DNA of 64,000 nucleotides from Emticicia sp965283955 (GTDB taxonomy: Bacteria; Bacteroidota; Bacteroidia; Cytophagales; Spirosomataceae): assembly GCA_965283955.1 (NCBI GenBank), contig CBDIQW010000001.1:1488001-1552000 (forward strand), written 5' to 3'. Shown here piece by piece: positions 25,466-35,912 of this stretch (its first letter is position 1; every line of letters begins with the position of its first letter). The notes beneath the pieces were generated by a model. That model was given only the letters and a program-made list of their open reading frames with translations. It was not told where the DNA came from and did not search any database. Made by a program: the position numbers and the translations under genes.

Positions 25466-28400
25466 TTACTCTACCACCACATTTCCACCACCGCTATAAC
25501 TGCGGTAATCGCCGTTATACATGGCATCGGCTGAAACTGGGCCGAGAATAAATTTACCACGAGAAACAACCCTTACTAAATAGTAGAAAGTCTTCTCGGT
25601 AGCATCGGCTGTGGTGTAGAAATTGATTCTATCATCACGAATATCGAAATGCTGAGGTGTTGAAGCATTTTTAATCCAAGTCATGTTGCGGTCTTCATTC
25701 AGACGAGGATTTTCAATCTCAAATGCCGCTGGTAGCATATCGGTTACCACTACATTCTCAACTGGAGTGCCAAGTGTGCTGCTTACACTTACTTTCACAA
25801 CAACTAATTGATTTTGTTTTAAGCTTCCAGAAATTGGCTCGCCGTTTCGGGTTAAGAATTGACGGCGAACTTTCAAGAAATTGTCTTCTTCTACGTAGCT
25901 TCCTGTGGCACTTAGCCCTTCTTGCTGCGAGAAATAATACAAGCCGCCTTTTCCTTTAGCCGAGATATTGACCAACTTTCCTGCAATGCCTTTTTCGATG
26001 TTCAAATCTGTTCCTGCAAAATTCGCCAATATTTTATTATCTACTGATAACGAAGCCGTTACGGTCGATTCGCCCGTACGTTTGGCAATTTTACCCAAAG
26101 CTAAGAAACTAAACACCGATTCTTGCGTAGAAAGATAAGGCGTTGATTTGATGGCTTGCGAAAGTATTCTTGCCAGTTTTGGCACTTGCAGATTTTCGGG
26201 GTCAGATTCTACCAAACTATTCAATGAAATAGCCAAATTTCTTATGGGTGAAGCAAAACTTCCACCTGTTTGTTTTTGGGTGTTTTCTATCACATAATCT
26301 TTCGGTAAAAGCTGTTTGAAACTACCTTCATCGCCAATTTGGGCAAAACTTGCCCCGAGCATATATCGCTCATCAGTTGTCAATAAAGGTTGATTAGCCT
26401 TATAATAATTCATCACTGGCTGATTGGCCTTTCCTGCCATTGCGAGCGTATAGAGCGAATAAATCATTTCATGACGTGCAATCGTTCGAGTTGTCCAAGT
26501 ACCTGTTTCATTATAAATATAATCAGTTTCGGTCAAGTCTTGCATCGAAGTTTTGGTCGTCAAATAATCCAACATTCGATTTAGATTTTCGTCACTTACT
26601 TCAAAATCTGCCTTTTTAGCTTCTAACAAGAAATGAGCCGCAAAGGCCGTTCCCCACCAACTTTCGCTATCTCCACCTTGCCAGTAGCTTACTGCACCGT
26701 TGGCCAATTGCATACTTTCTACCTTACGAATGGCTGCTTGTACATTAAATTGTGGATTCCAGTCGTTTTCGCCCGAAACTCTGAGCGAGCGAGAGTTTTT
26801 AGCAATCGTTTTCGTGAAATCGGCAAAATATAATTGCGGGAAAGCCTTTGAAACAGTCTGCTCGATGCAACCGTGCGGATAACCCAATAAGTAATCTAAT
26901 TGCTTGGCAAACTGCACCATCGGCGAGCGACTCACTAATAAACTTGCTTGTGCCGTGCCTGCCATGTAATCATTTCCGAGATTTACGGATTCGGTTTTTC
27001 CTGCCAAAACTACACCTGATAATGAGGTTTTGAGCAATGAAGTTGAAGGTCTGATTGTTAAATCTATTTTCTCAGAAAACATTTCTTTGAAACCATTTAC
27101 CACTACCGCAATGCTTCCAGTGCCGATAGCCGCAGGTGCTTTGATGCTAAACATCGTGCGAACTTCTTTACCTGCGGGAACTGCAATAGACTGGTTATTA
27201 GCACCTTGCAAAGCCAATCCACCAGTAAGATTAACCGAAACTTGGGCAGTTGTAGCATTTTTAGTTGTATTTGTCACCGTTACTGGAATGATTACTTCAT
27301 CATTCGGACTCAAGAATCTTGGAGCTCCCGTGCTGATAACGATTGGGTCTTTTACTTTCATATTGGCATTTGCCGAACCAAAAGCTTCATCTTTGTAAGC
27401 AACCGCCATAATACGCAAATCGCCCGAAAACTGTGGGATTTCAAATTCAAATTCGGCTTCGCCACCTATGCCAGTTTTTAAGATTCCTGACCAAACTGCC
27501 ACTAACTTCGTGCGTCCATTACTTAATGGATTTACTCGTTTTTCGAGGTTATAGCCATCTCCCCCCACACTACTACTGGCCAACGATAATTCAGGGAAAA
27601 GGAATTGATATAAATCGTGACTACTCACTTCGAGAGCCTGTTTTTGGTAGAAATAATTATAAATATCGGGAGTTTTGAAGTTTTTGATTTGCAAAATACC
27701 TTCATCCACCACCGAAATTGTGAGTTCGGTATTGGCTTTGGTTTTTATCGTAACTTTTTGCTTACGTTTTGAGCGAGATTCTTTCACGGCAACAATCTCC
27801 ACAGGTAGTTGATTATCAGACTTTTCAACTTTCATCGGAGCAAAACCGTGAGCCACCGTGAGCGGCATATCTGTTCCTTTCATTGGGCGAATGAGCGTTG
27901 CCGTTACATAGACATTTGGCAACATTTCTTCGGTAATTTTGATGTCTATTTCGGCCGATTTTTTATCAGTTTCTACATAAAAATGTTCTAAAACTGTTCC
28001 TTTTTCAACCGTTACGAGCATTTTTCCTGCAAATGGTGTTTTCATTAAAACCTTTGCTTTATCGCCTACTTCGTATTTTTCTTTATCAAATTCCATCAAC
28101 ACTTGTCCTTCGTTGCTCACTTCAAATGAACTGCTTGATGTATTTCCGTAGCCATACGCATAAAAACCTTGCGAAGCGTAGCTTTTTGCACCCGAATGAG
28201 CAATGCGAATTTCGTACTCACCCGAAACTTGTGGAATGAATTTTATCGAAGATTTTCCTGCTGAAAAACTTACTTCTTTGGTCTGAACGAGTTTCTCTTG
28301 TCGCTTAGAATTATAGCGAATTACTCCATCAGTTTTTTCGACAACCGTCTGATATTCAATACGATAGACCAAAACTTCGGCTTTAGCAGCCTTTGATTTT

Positions 28401-30916
28401 CCATCGGTCGAAACGGCTGCGAGTGGAATCGTCATGGGCACGTGCGTTCCGACGTAATAATCGGTCAACCCGATACCATAAAAAGTATCTTGTGTGAAAA
28501 CATCAAAACTTTTTACTCGGTTGAGTGGGCGACCCGTTTCATCAAAAACCGTTACGAAAACCTTGCCTTCCAATACGCCCATATCTTGGTAGGTTTCGGG
28601 TAGTTGAAAAGCCTGTTTAGCTTGTCCGTTTTCATCAGTTGAACCTTGTCTGAGGTCATGTTCCGAACTTTGTATCATTCTGAATATCAAAAGAATACGA
28701 TTCAAAACCTTTCGCAAAAAAGGCTTTTCTTTTTAATGAAAAATCCATTTCATAATTTCGGTTCGATGCTGGCGGACCAAATAAATTAGTTGCCGTTGCC
28801 ACCAGATTTACGGTTTCACCAGTTTTGTAGCTGTCTTTTGCCGAAACATCAACTTTGATTCTATCAGGCATAAATTCTTCGATGCTGATAGATTTTGAGG
28901 TAAGTAAAACATCATTTCCGTTCAAAATCTCGATGGTGTATGTACCAGTAACGGCCGCACGGTCAAGCGGAATCGAAGTTTCTACTGCTCCTTGTGAGTT
29001 AGTGTTTTTCAAGAAAGATTTAAACTCACGGCCGTTTGGTAAAATGAGTCTGATTTTTAGAGGAATATCGCTGGCCGAAGCCCATTTGGCATCACGCACA
29101 ACGGTATTAAAATGAATGGTTTCACCTGGGCGATAAATATCACGGTCTCCATAAACGAAAGCATCAAAACCAGTTGAGTTTGCTCGTTTGCCTTCCACCT
29201 CAAAACGTGAGGTTTCTACTTGCGTATCTTCGAGCAACATATAATTAAAATCGTCTTCGGTACGAGCCGTAATCATAGCCAACTTGAAGTTCGGGGCTTT
29301 TTCTTTGAGTTTTTCAAAAACGATAACACCCTTACTATCAGTTTTTTGCGTTTCCATGACCTGATTATTAGTCGAAATCAATTTTATCTCGACATCGCCC
29401 ATTGGCTCGGCATCTATGATTGAATTGACAAACACCATCAGTTGGTCGCCATCGGCCGATTTCTTGGCAATAATTCTAAATCAGACACCGAAACAAGTTT
29501 GGTGGCGTTCTGATAATATTCATCATTTGAATTAAGATTGACCAAATAAACGCCACGTAATTTGTCTTGCTCAGGCATTGGCATATTCAGCACCGAAACG
29601 CCGTGAACTTTCGATAAGTTACCCGTTTCGATGGTGCGGTCAACAATTACATCGCTATAAATTCCTTGGTCGTCAGTGCCGTAGTTAAAGCCATTTACTC
29701 GGCTTTCTTCACCATCGTAATCGTAGTTTTCGTAGCGATTATTTCGCACATACGAGAGCAAATTATTTTCGTATATCTTTACGATTTTGAGTTTTACTTT
29801 CGGGATATTTGTGATGCGGATTCCTACATTTCGGCTGCCTTTTGAGGATAAATACAAACCTTTTTTGCTCGTAAATTCAATACTTGCAGGCATTTCTCCG
29901 AAAAACAAATCTTTGGTTATTTCTCCATCAAGTTTTGCTCCGAGCGTGCCTCGTAGATTATCTTTTATGGTGAGCGTATAGGCTTCCGAAGCACTAAAAA
30001 AGCCTTTGATGATAAAGCCGTTTTCGGTCAATTCGGTTTGGGTTTCAACGGCTGGTTCGATTTTGAACGCATCTTTGAGGTTTTCGCCCGAAATTTGTTG
30101 GGTGGTGATTACTTTCACAAAACCTTGATTTTTCTCGAAACCTGTTTCAATATCCACCACTTTTACTACATAAGGTGAAGGTAAAACTCCTTCAAGTTCT
30201 ACTTTTTCTTGGGTCGAACCCGCACTTCCTGCAATTTTTACGCCTTTTTCGATGATTGTTTTAAGCGAACTTTCATCTTTTAGCGAAGGTGCATTATCAA
30301 GAGCCAAGACCAGTTTTGGGTCGTTGGGTGTGCTGTTTAGATTGAATTTTGTATCGGCATCTTCGAGCTGAACCTTTAGTAAATTCGTAACATCGGTTTC
30401 TTGAACTGGATAATTAAAATCAACTTTTACTTTCGCAACTGGCTTATTGTCAGCACCTTTCATCCAGTACGTTTCGAGTTTTTCAGGCTTTAAGTAAGGC
30501 GTATGAAACTCAAAAGATTCGTTATCTAAGCCATAATTTTTAGTGGCCGATTTGCTCAAAAGATTTTTGGTAAGCACCGCTTTATAGTTGGTTGCTCCTT
30601 TGAAACCATTTGATGGAGAAAATACCAATTCGTTTTTGGCTGACCATTTAAAAACTCCCTCAACTTTTGGCTCAATTCTGACATATTCAACTGCTTGCCA
30701 AGTTTCTAAGTCAGCCTCAGAAACTAAATCTTTGTTGAAAGTAAAAACCAAGTTTTGAGCAAGTTGAATCTCATTCTCAAAGTTTCGGGCCGCTACGCTC
30801 ACTTCGTTGAGTTTGGAACAGCCTGAAAATAAATATGAGATTTGAGTTATGAGATATAAAAAAAAGAGTACACGCACAAAGCTATTGGCTTTTAGGCGAG
30901 AAGAAAGAGGGTTCAT
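25466..30916 (-). pseudogene. Bacterial alpha-2-macroglobulin, split by two frameshifts
   Basis: A lipoprotein (lipobox YLFSGC near residue 33 from the ATG at 30916) with MG domains, a bait-like region and the thioester motif GCIEQ (CIEQ at 26858-26869), plus the alpha-helical TED repeat region and receptor-binding end. Total ~1800 residues, normal for the family. Bacterial A2Ms trap attacking proteases in the periplasm. The reading frame breaks at about 29474-29480 (one base missing before the AKKSADGDQL segment) and again near 28655-28690 (shift before DLRQGSTDENG); the three pieces join smoothly by homology. The usual partner pbpC is not adjacent. An alternative start is 31015. Confidence 0.85.
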
Positions 30917-31039
30917 GGGCGATTTGAAGATTTGAATAGGTTTCGAGGGTATTAACGTGGAAAGTTCGGGAAATTGTAGCGGATTATCAAAATTATTTTT
31001 GAAGGATTTGATCAAAAACTACATCAGAAAAATTCAAGA

Positions 31040-31294
31040 ATTCCTTTCATCTGATGAAGGAAGGCGAATACCTTAATCACTACAAAATTCCCAAAGCAAA
31101 AATACTTGGAAATAGCCGATTACGAAAACTTAGGTTTACTCTGTCGTGACCACGATGAATAAGCAAAGACTCAAAAATATTTCACAAAGACACTGGATAT
31201 TTACCCAAAAACCAACTACGTTGCCAGTGTAAAAGCTGTTCAGAAATTGATGTCAAGTGCTGATAATAAAGAAGGGGAGACTATGCAGGAATAG
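31040..31294 (+). pseudogene. Decayed TPR-type coding remnant
   Basis: Part of the 605-bp gap 31016-31620. On the plus strand the translation MKEGEYLNHYKIPKAKIL shifts frame into YENLGLLCRDHDE, a TAA stop, then KYFTKTLDIYPKTNYVASVKA and QKLMSSADNKEGETMQE to a stop at 31294. The pattern resembles the TPR end of a larger protein. At least one shift and one stop break it, so no protein is made. Confidence 0.45.
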
Positions 31295-31560
31295 ATGTTG
31301 GAACTACAGAGTTGGGTATTTTGAGGGCAAAACTTAATCCAAAAACTAAGAAATTAGAGTTTTGGGTAGCGAAAAAAATCAAAAATGCCAATATTTGTAT
31401 GGGTGTTAAAACCTCAATACTTTCAAAGAAGTAGCAAAAGCCATTAAAAGTTTTGTGATTGACTCTTTGGTAAGTTTTGGTATTCCTTCTGACCGAATAA
31501 TTGTTGCCTTTGTAGTGGTTTGGTAGGTAGAATTCATGCTGACACAAGACTATTGAAAAA
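31281..31560 (+). pseudogene. Second decayed coding remnant (GIDVGTT-like)
   Basis: The plus strand reads YAGIDVGTTELGILRAKLNP and KTKKLEFWVAKKIKNANICM in one frame, then AKAIKSFVIDSLVSFGIPSD and RIIVAFVVVW in another, with several stops. The GIDVGTT start is reminiscent of actin-fold ATPases or Ppx/GppA-type enzymes, but the match is weak. A minus-strand ORF over 31281-31547 is a shadow of this remnant. Confidence 0.3.
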
Positions 31561-31564
31561 TTGA

Positions 31565-31592
31565 GGCCGAGTTGAATATATACAATTCGGCC
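31565..31592 (-). terminator. Probable terminator of the catabolic locus
   Basis: GGCCGAGTTG / CAATTCGGCC stem (one G:T) with an 8-nt AT loop, 29 bp after the stop of the aldolase gene; on the minus strand it is followed by TCAATTTTTC. Confidence 0.5.
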
Positions 31593-31620
31593 ATAATTTT
31601 ATCAGTTTCTTTGAAAAATC

Positions 31621-33741
31621 CTATCGATAAAAGCCCATAGCTACACCACCATCAACATTGATAGCATTACCTGTTGATTTGCTTAAAAGTCCACCTACAA
31701 AGGCAAAACAAGCATTGGCAATATCAACTGGAAGAATAACTTCATTTAGCAATGTACGTTTGGCATAATAGGCTGGTAATTCTTCCACCGTAATGCCGTA
31801 TGCTTTTGCACGGCCTTCGGCCCAACCACCTGCCCAAATATTTGAGTCAGAGATAACCGCATCAGGATTCACCGTATTTACACGAATTTTGTCTCCTCCA
31901 ACTTCGGCAGCCATCAAACGAGATAAATGGGCTTGTGCCGCTTTGGCCGAACCATAACCCGAATTGTTTGGCCCAGAAACTACGGCATTTTTCGATACAA
32001 TATTCACAATATCACCGCCGAAACCTTGTTTTCTCATCACTTCAATGCCAGCTTTCGATACGATGAATTGTCCTTTTACCAAAATATCATACAACCTATC
32101 CCATTCTTCGAGGCTATGCTCAGCAATAGATTTTGAGATACTAATTCCAGCATTATTTACCACAATATCAACTCCGCCAAAGGCCAGACAAGCAGCATCA
32201 AGTGCTTTTTCGGTGCTTCCAGCATCGGTTACGTTTAGCAAAGTAGTTGCTACTGCATCTCGTCCGAAAGTTTTGATAAACTCAGCTTTTGCTCCTTCCA
32301 AACGCTCTTCGTTAATATCATTGATGATTACGCAAGCTCCTTCTTCGGCAAATTTTTTGGCAATGGCTTTGCCAATTCCACCAGCAGAACCGGTAATCAA
32401 AGCAACTCGGCCTGACAAAGCTTTTGGTTTTGGCATACGTTGTAATTTGGCTTCTTCCAACAACCAATATTCGATATTAAATGCCTCTTGGCGTGGTAAA
32501 GAAGTATATTCCGAAACGGCTTCCGCTCCTTTCATTACGTTTACGGCATTGATATAATATTCTGATGCCAAACGAGCGGTTGTTTTATCTTTCGAGAAAG
32601 TGAACATTCCCACACCTGGGTATAAAATTACCACAGGATTTGGGTCACGCATGGCAGGAGAATTATGATGCTTGCACGTATTGTAATACTCAGTGTACAT
32701 CACACGATATGCCTCAAATGCAGGTGCAAGTTTAGTTTTTATGACCGAAACATTGGCTAAATCTTCGTTTGGAGCTAATTCTAATACCAAAGGAGAGATT
32801 TTTGTACGCAAGAAATGGTCAGGGCAAGATGTACCGAGTGGAGCAAGTTTAGCTAAATCATTAGAATTAATGAATTCTAAAACTCGTGCATCGTCGGTAA
32901 AATGTCCAATCATTTTGCGTTCTGACGAACAAAAACCTCTTAAAATTGGAGCGATTTTAGCCGCTTGTAAATGTCTTTGCTCGGTTGGAAGGCTTTCGAT
33001 TTTCTGTCCACCAAAAACATTTTTATAATTGCTTTCCAGATATTCTGCACATTTCTCGATGACTTCGAGTGTGTTGATATAGCTTTCGTAAGCGGTATCA
33101 CCCCAAGTGAAGAGTCCGTGCGAACCGAGCATAATTCCACGCAGTTTGATTCCACGAGCGGCGGCTTCTTCTAAGCACGTGCGTAATTGCAAACCTAAAT
33201 CAAAACCTGGACGTTGCCAGCCAACCCAGCCCACTTCACCGTTAAATAATTCTTCGGTAATTTTCTTTCCGTCCTTAGCAGCAGCAATCGCAATAGCTGC
33301 ATCGGGGTGAAGATGGTCAATGTGTTTGAAAGGTAAAAATCCGTGAAGTGGTGTGTCAATCGAAGGGGCTTTTGAGGCCAAATCGAAAATACAGTGATTG
33401 AAAAGTTCAACCATTTCGTCTTCAAACTCAATTCCACGATAAACTTTTGTCAAATTTAGAAGCCTTTCCATGTAAAGTGCTGCACAACCCGACTTTGTGA
33501 GTGTGCCAATATCACCACCCGAACCTTTAATCCACATTACTTCGGTATCGGCTCCCGTGAGGGGGTCTTTATCTATGATTTTTACAGAAGTATTTCCACC
33601 GCCATAATTTGTCAATCTTAAATCTGCTCCGAGAATATTTGAACGATATATAAATAAAGCTACTTCATCACCTGCCAATTCAGCGGCTTTTGCATCATCC
33701 CATAGGTAGCTTACATGGTTGAAAGTCTTAGAATTTTTCAT
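31621..33741 (-). CDS. Bifunctional aldolase / short-chain dehydrogenase (rhamnulose-1-phosphate aldolase type)
   Basis: 706 residues. Residues 1 to ~430 are a class II aldolase (LRLTNYGGGNTSVKIIDKDP, metal-site region DTPLHGFLPFKHIDHLHPDA, RGIMLGSHGLFTWGD). Residues ~437-706 are a short-chain dehydrogenase: cofactor loop ITGSAGGIGKAIAKKF, NNAGIS, catalytic YGSAK (Y-x-x-x-K). This fusion is known as RhaD/RhaEW in rhamnose or fucose breakdown, cleaving the ketose-1-phosphate and oxidising lactaldehyde. No rhamnose isomerase or kinase is seen in the window, so the true substrate is open. It is the last gene of the long minus-strand locus, 45 bp after the sugar-binding protein. Confidence 0.88.
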   Translation of the reverse strand: MKNSKTFNHVSYLWDDAKAAELAGDEVALFIYRSNILGADLRLTNYGGGNTSVKIIDKDPLTGADTEVMWIKGSGGDIGTLTKSGCAALYMERLLNLTKVYRGIEFEDEMVELFNHCIFDLASKAPSIDTPLHGFLPFKHIDHLHPDAAIAIAAAKDGKKITEELFNGEVGWVGWQRPGFDLGLQLRTCLEEAAARGIKLRGIMLGSHGLFTWGDTAYESYINTLEVIEKCAEYLESNYKNVFGGQKIESLPTEQRHLQAAKIAPILRGFCSSERKMIGHFTDDARVLEFINSNDLAKLAPLGTSCPDHFLRTKISPLVLELAPNEDLANVSVIKTKLAPAFEAYRVMYTEYYNTCKHHNSPAMRDPNPVVILYPGVGMFTFSKDKTTARLASEYYINAVNVMKGAEAVSEYTSLPRQEAFNIEYWLLEEAKLQRMPKPKALSGRVALITGSAGGIGKAIAKKFAEEGACVIINDINEERLEGAKAEFIKTFGRDAVATTLLNVTDAGSTEKALDAACLAFGGVDIVVNNAGISISKSIAEHSLEEWDRLYDILVKGQFIVSKAGIEVMRKQGFGGDIVNIVSKNAVVSGPNNSGYGSAKAAQAHLSRLMAAEVGGDKIRVNTVNPDAVISDSNIWAGGWAEGRAKAYGITVEELPAYYAKRTLLNEVILPVDIANACFAFVGGLLSKSTGNAINVDGGVAMGFYR

Positions 33742-33786
33742 TTTTTTTCTTAATTATAGCTTAAAATCTTCTTTTTCTCTTAAAAA

Positions 33787-34721
33787 TCACTTCAAAAACT
33801 GCCCAACATTCTCATTAGTAACCAACTGAAACGGTATCATCAGTTCTTTTTCGTAAGGCTGACCTTTGGCAATTTTCACAGCCGTTTCTATTGCCCCTGC
33901 TCCTTGTTGTTTCGCATTCTGAAAAACTGTTGCATCGAGTGAGCCTTTTTTCACGGCTTGCAAAGCATCGGCTATAGCATCAATGCTTACCACAATTACT
34001 TTATCTTTTAGGCCAGCATCTTGTAAAGCTTTCAATGCTCCGAGTCCCATTTCATCGTTTTGAGCAAAAACCGCATTGATTTTTGTGCCGTACGATTGAA
34101 TCCAGTTTTGCATCAAATCCATACTTTTTGCTCTGTCCCACTCGCCAGTTTGGTGAGCGATTAGTTTTAGGTCAGGATATTGTTTCAGAATTTCTTTTGC
34201 CCCTTGTTCACGTTGAATCTGAGCCGCTTGGCTACCATAAATCCGTGAATCATCACCACGTTTCCTTTTCCACCCAATTTATCGGCAATAAATTTCATGG
34301 CAATTCTGGCCGATTCTACATCATTTGAACCAACAAAAGCCGTTGGTTTAGTGCTTGTGGCCGAATTCACATTAATGATTGGAATCTTTGCAGCCAAAGC
34401 TTTCGTAACTGCGGGCGAACTTGCCTCAACCTCACAAGGATTCATGATGATAACATCTACTTTTTGAGCTATGAAACTTTCAACTTGCTCGATTTGCTTT
34501 AATGGCTGATGTTCGGCATCAACACTTATCAATTCAACGCCCAATTCTTCTGCTTTTTTAGTCATTTCATCGCTGATATTGACGATGAACTCATTTTGCA
34601 TACTGAGTAATGTAACGCCAACTCTGATTTTTTTGTCGCCACTTTTCTCGTTGTTTTTTGATGAATTACAACTTGTAAATAAAAAAATAGAAATGATTAG
34701 AATTGAATAAAGGTGTTTCAT
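33787..34721 (-). pseudogene. RbsB-type sugar-binding lipoprotein, frameshifted
   Basis: Lipoprotein (FLFTSC lipobox) from the ATG at 34721 (MKHLYSILIISIFLFTSC). N-lobe KKIRVGVTLLSMQNEFIVNI, C-lobe FAQNDEMGLGALKALQDAG and QLVTNENVGQFLK define a periplasmic-binding-protein-1 fold. The frame breaks at about 34233-34236, where one base (probably a G of GGG on the coding strand) is missing: after VVMIHGF the intended SQAAQIQREQGAKEILKQYP lies in another frame. Restored length ~311 residues. Partner of the permease and ATPase that precede it. Confidence 0.8.
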
Positions 34722-34783
34722 TTTGTTTATTTTCAAAATATTTTGCTGATAAAAATTTGGAAAGAACATTTGATTTTAGGGGA

Positions 34784-34823
34784 TAGAGACAGGGCATGCC
34801 GAGCGACGGTCGCCCTGTCTCTA
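34784..34823. repeat. TAGAGAC-family hairpin with long loop
   Basis: Arms TAGAGACAGGGC and GCCCTGTCTCTA (perfect 12 bp) around a 16-nt loop that holds GCATGC and GCGACGGTC. It shares the TAGAGAC/GTCTCTA ends with the 28-bp palindromes at 37443 and 58480. It lies between the permease and binding-protein genes. Confidence 0.75.
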
Positions 34824-34850
34824 CATCAAGATAATATTAAATCAAAATTG

Positions 34851-35786
34851 TCAATCTTTGCTCTGATTCCAACTATCTAAAACTACTGCCCCGATAATGA
34901 TTATACCCATCACAACTTGTTGGTAATAAGATGTTACATTGAGTAAATCAAGGCCATTATTGATTACTCCAATCAACAAAACGCCAACCAAAGTACCCAT
35001 CATAGTACCCGTTCCGCCCGATGTACTTGTGCCGCCGATGACAGCCGCTGCAATGGCATCTAATTCAAAACCTGCTCCTGCATTGGGTTGGCCAGTGGTG
35101 ATTCTTGATGTCAGTAAAACACCTGCTAATCCTGCCAATAAACCCGAAATCGAATAAACTGCCATTTTCACTTGATTCACATTAATTCCTGAGGCTCGTG
35201 CAGCTTGTTCGTTACCACCGACAGCATAAATATACCTGCCGAGTAATGTTTTTTTAAGGGTAATTGAACAAATTGTAAAAACGATAGCCAACACGATAAT
35301 TGGAAACGGAATACCCAAAATATCGCCCCCACCAATGAAATTAAACGAATCAGAAAGGTTTGAAATTGGCCGACCTTTACTCAAAATCAGAGCCAAACCT
35401 CGCCCGATTGTCATTGTTCCGAGGGTAACTATAAATGGTGCAATTTTACTTTTTGTAATAATAAAACCATTGAAAACTCCCATCAAAAGCCCAGCCAGTA
35501 AACCCGCAAAAATCGGTAATGCTACGGGGAATGTATCGGGGTGTGCCAACATTGCAGCCGTTACGCCAGTTACGGCAACCAGCGAACCCAGCGAAAGGTC
35601 AATTCCACCTGTAATGATTACAAAAGTTACACCAAAAGCCAATAAGGCGTTGATAGAAGCCTGTGTAATGATAATTGTCCAGTTTGAGACCGTCAAGAAT
35701 TGGGGTGAAATAAAGGAAAGAATGAGGCAAATGATAATAAATACCACAAAAATTCCGTACTGTCTTAGGGTTCTAATGTACTGCAT
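34851..35786 (-). CDS. RbsC-type sugar ABC transporter permease
   Basis: 311 residues, about eight to ten membrane helices (e.g. YGIFVVFIIICLILSFISPQ, ALLAFGVTFVIITGGIDLS). The BPD_transp_2 signature GGIDLSLGSLVAVTGVTAAM and the cytoplasmic loop GRYIYAVGGNEQAARASGIN contact the ATPase. Imports a monosaccharide of unknown identity. Co-directional with the ATPase upstream and the binding protein downstream. Confidence 0.9.
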   Translation of the reverse strand: MQYIRTLRQYGIFVVFIIICLILSFISPQFLTVSNWTIIITQASINALLAFGVTFVIITGGIDLSLGSLVAVTGVTAAMLAHPDTFPVALPIFAGLLAGLLMGVFNGFIITKSKIAPFIVTLGTMTIGRGLALILSKGRPISNLSDSFNFIGGGDILGIPFPIIVLAIVFTICSITLKKTLLGRYIYAVGGNEQAARASGINVNQVKMAVYSISGLLAGLAGVLLTSRITTGQPNAGAGFELDAIAAAVIGGTSTSGGTGTMMGTLVGVLLIGVINNGLDLLNVTSYYQQVVMGIIIIGAVVLDSWNQSKD

Positions 35787-35796
35787 TTCTTTTTGA

Positions 35797-35912
35797 ATGA
35801 CGATTTATGAACGGTTCGCCGTAGCGATGACGAGTGACGAATAGTTCGCTTTAACGATTACGAATGATGGATTTTACAAATTCGTCATTCGTAACTCTAA
35901 AATCCGTCATTC
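35797..35912. repeat. Complex inverted repeat and dispersed repeat copy B
   Basis: The gap between ATPase and permease is filled by GAATGACGATTT facing AAATCCGTCATTC, and by an inner CGAATGATGGATTT facing AAATTCGTCATTCG. The last 33 nt (35880-35912) match the repeat at 5092-5123 and run into the ATPase stop codon. Confidence 0.65.

Noticed and set aside
31281..31547. Minus-strand 88-residue ORF
   Set aside because: It is antisense to a decayed plus-strand remnant and has no protein-like pattern.
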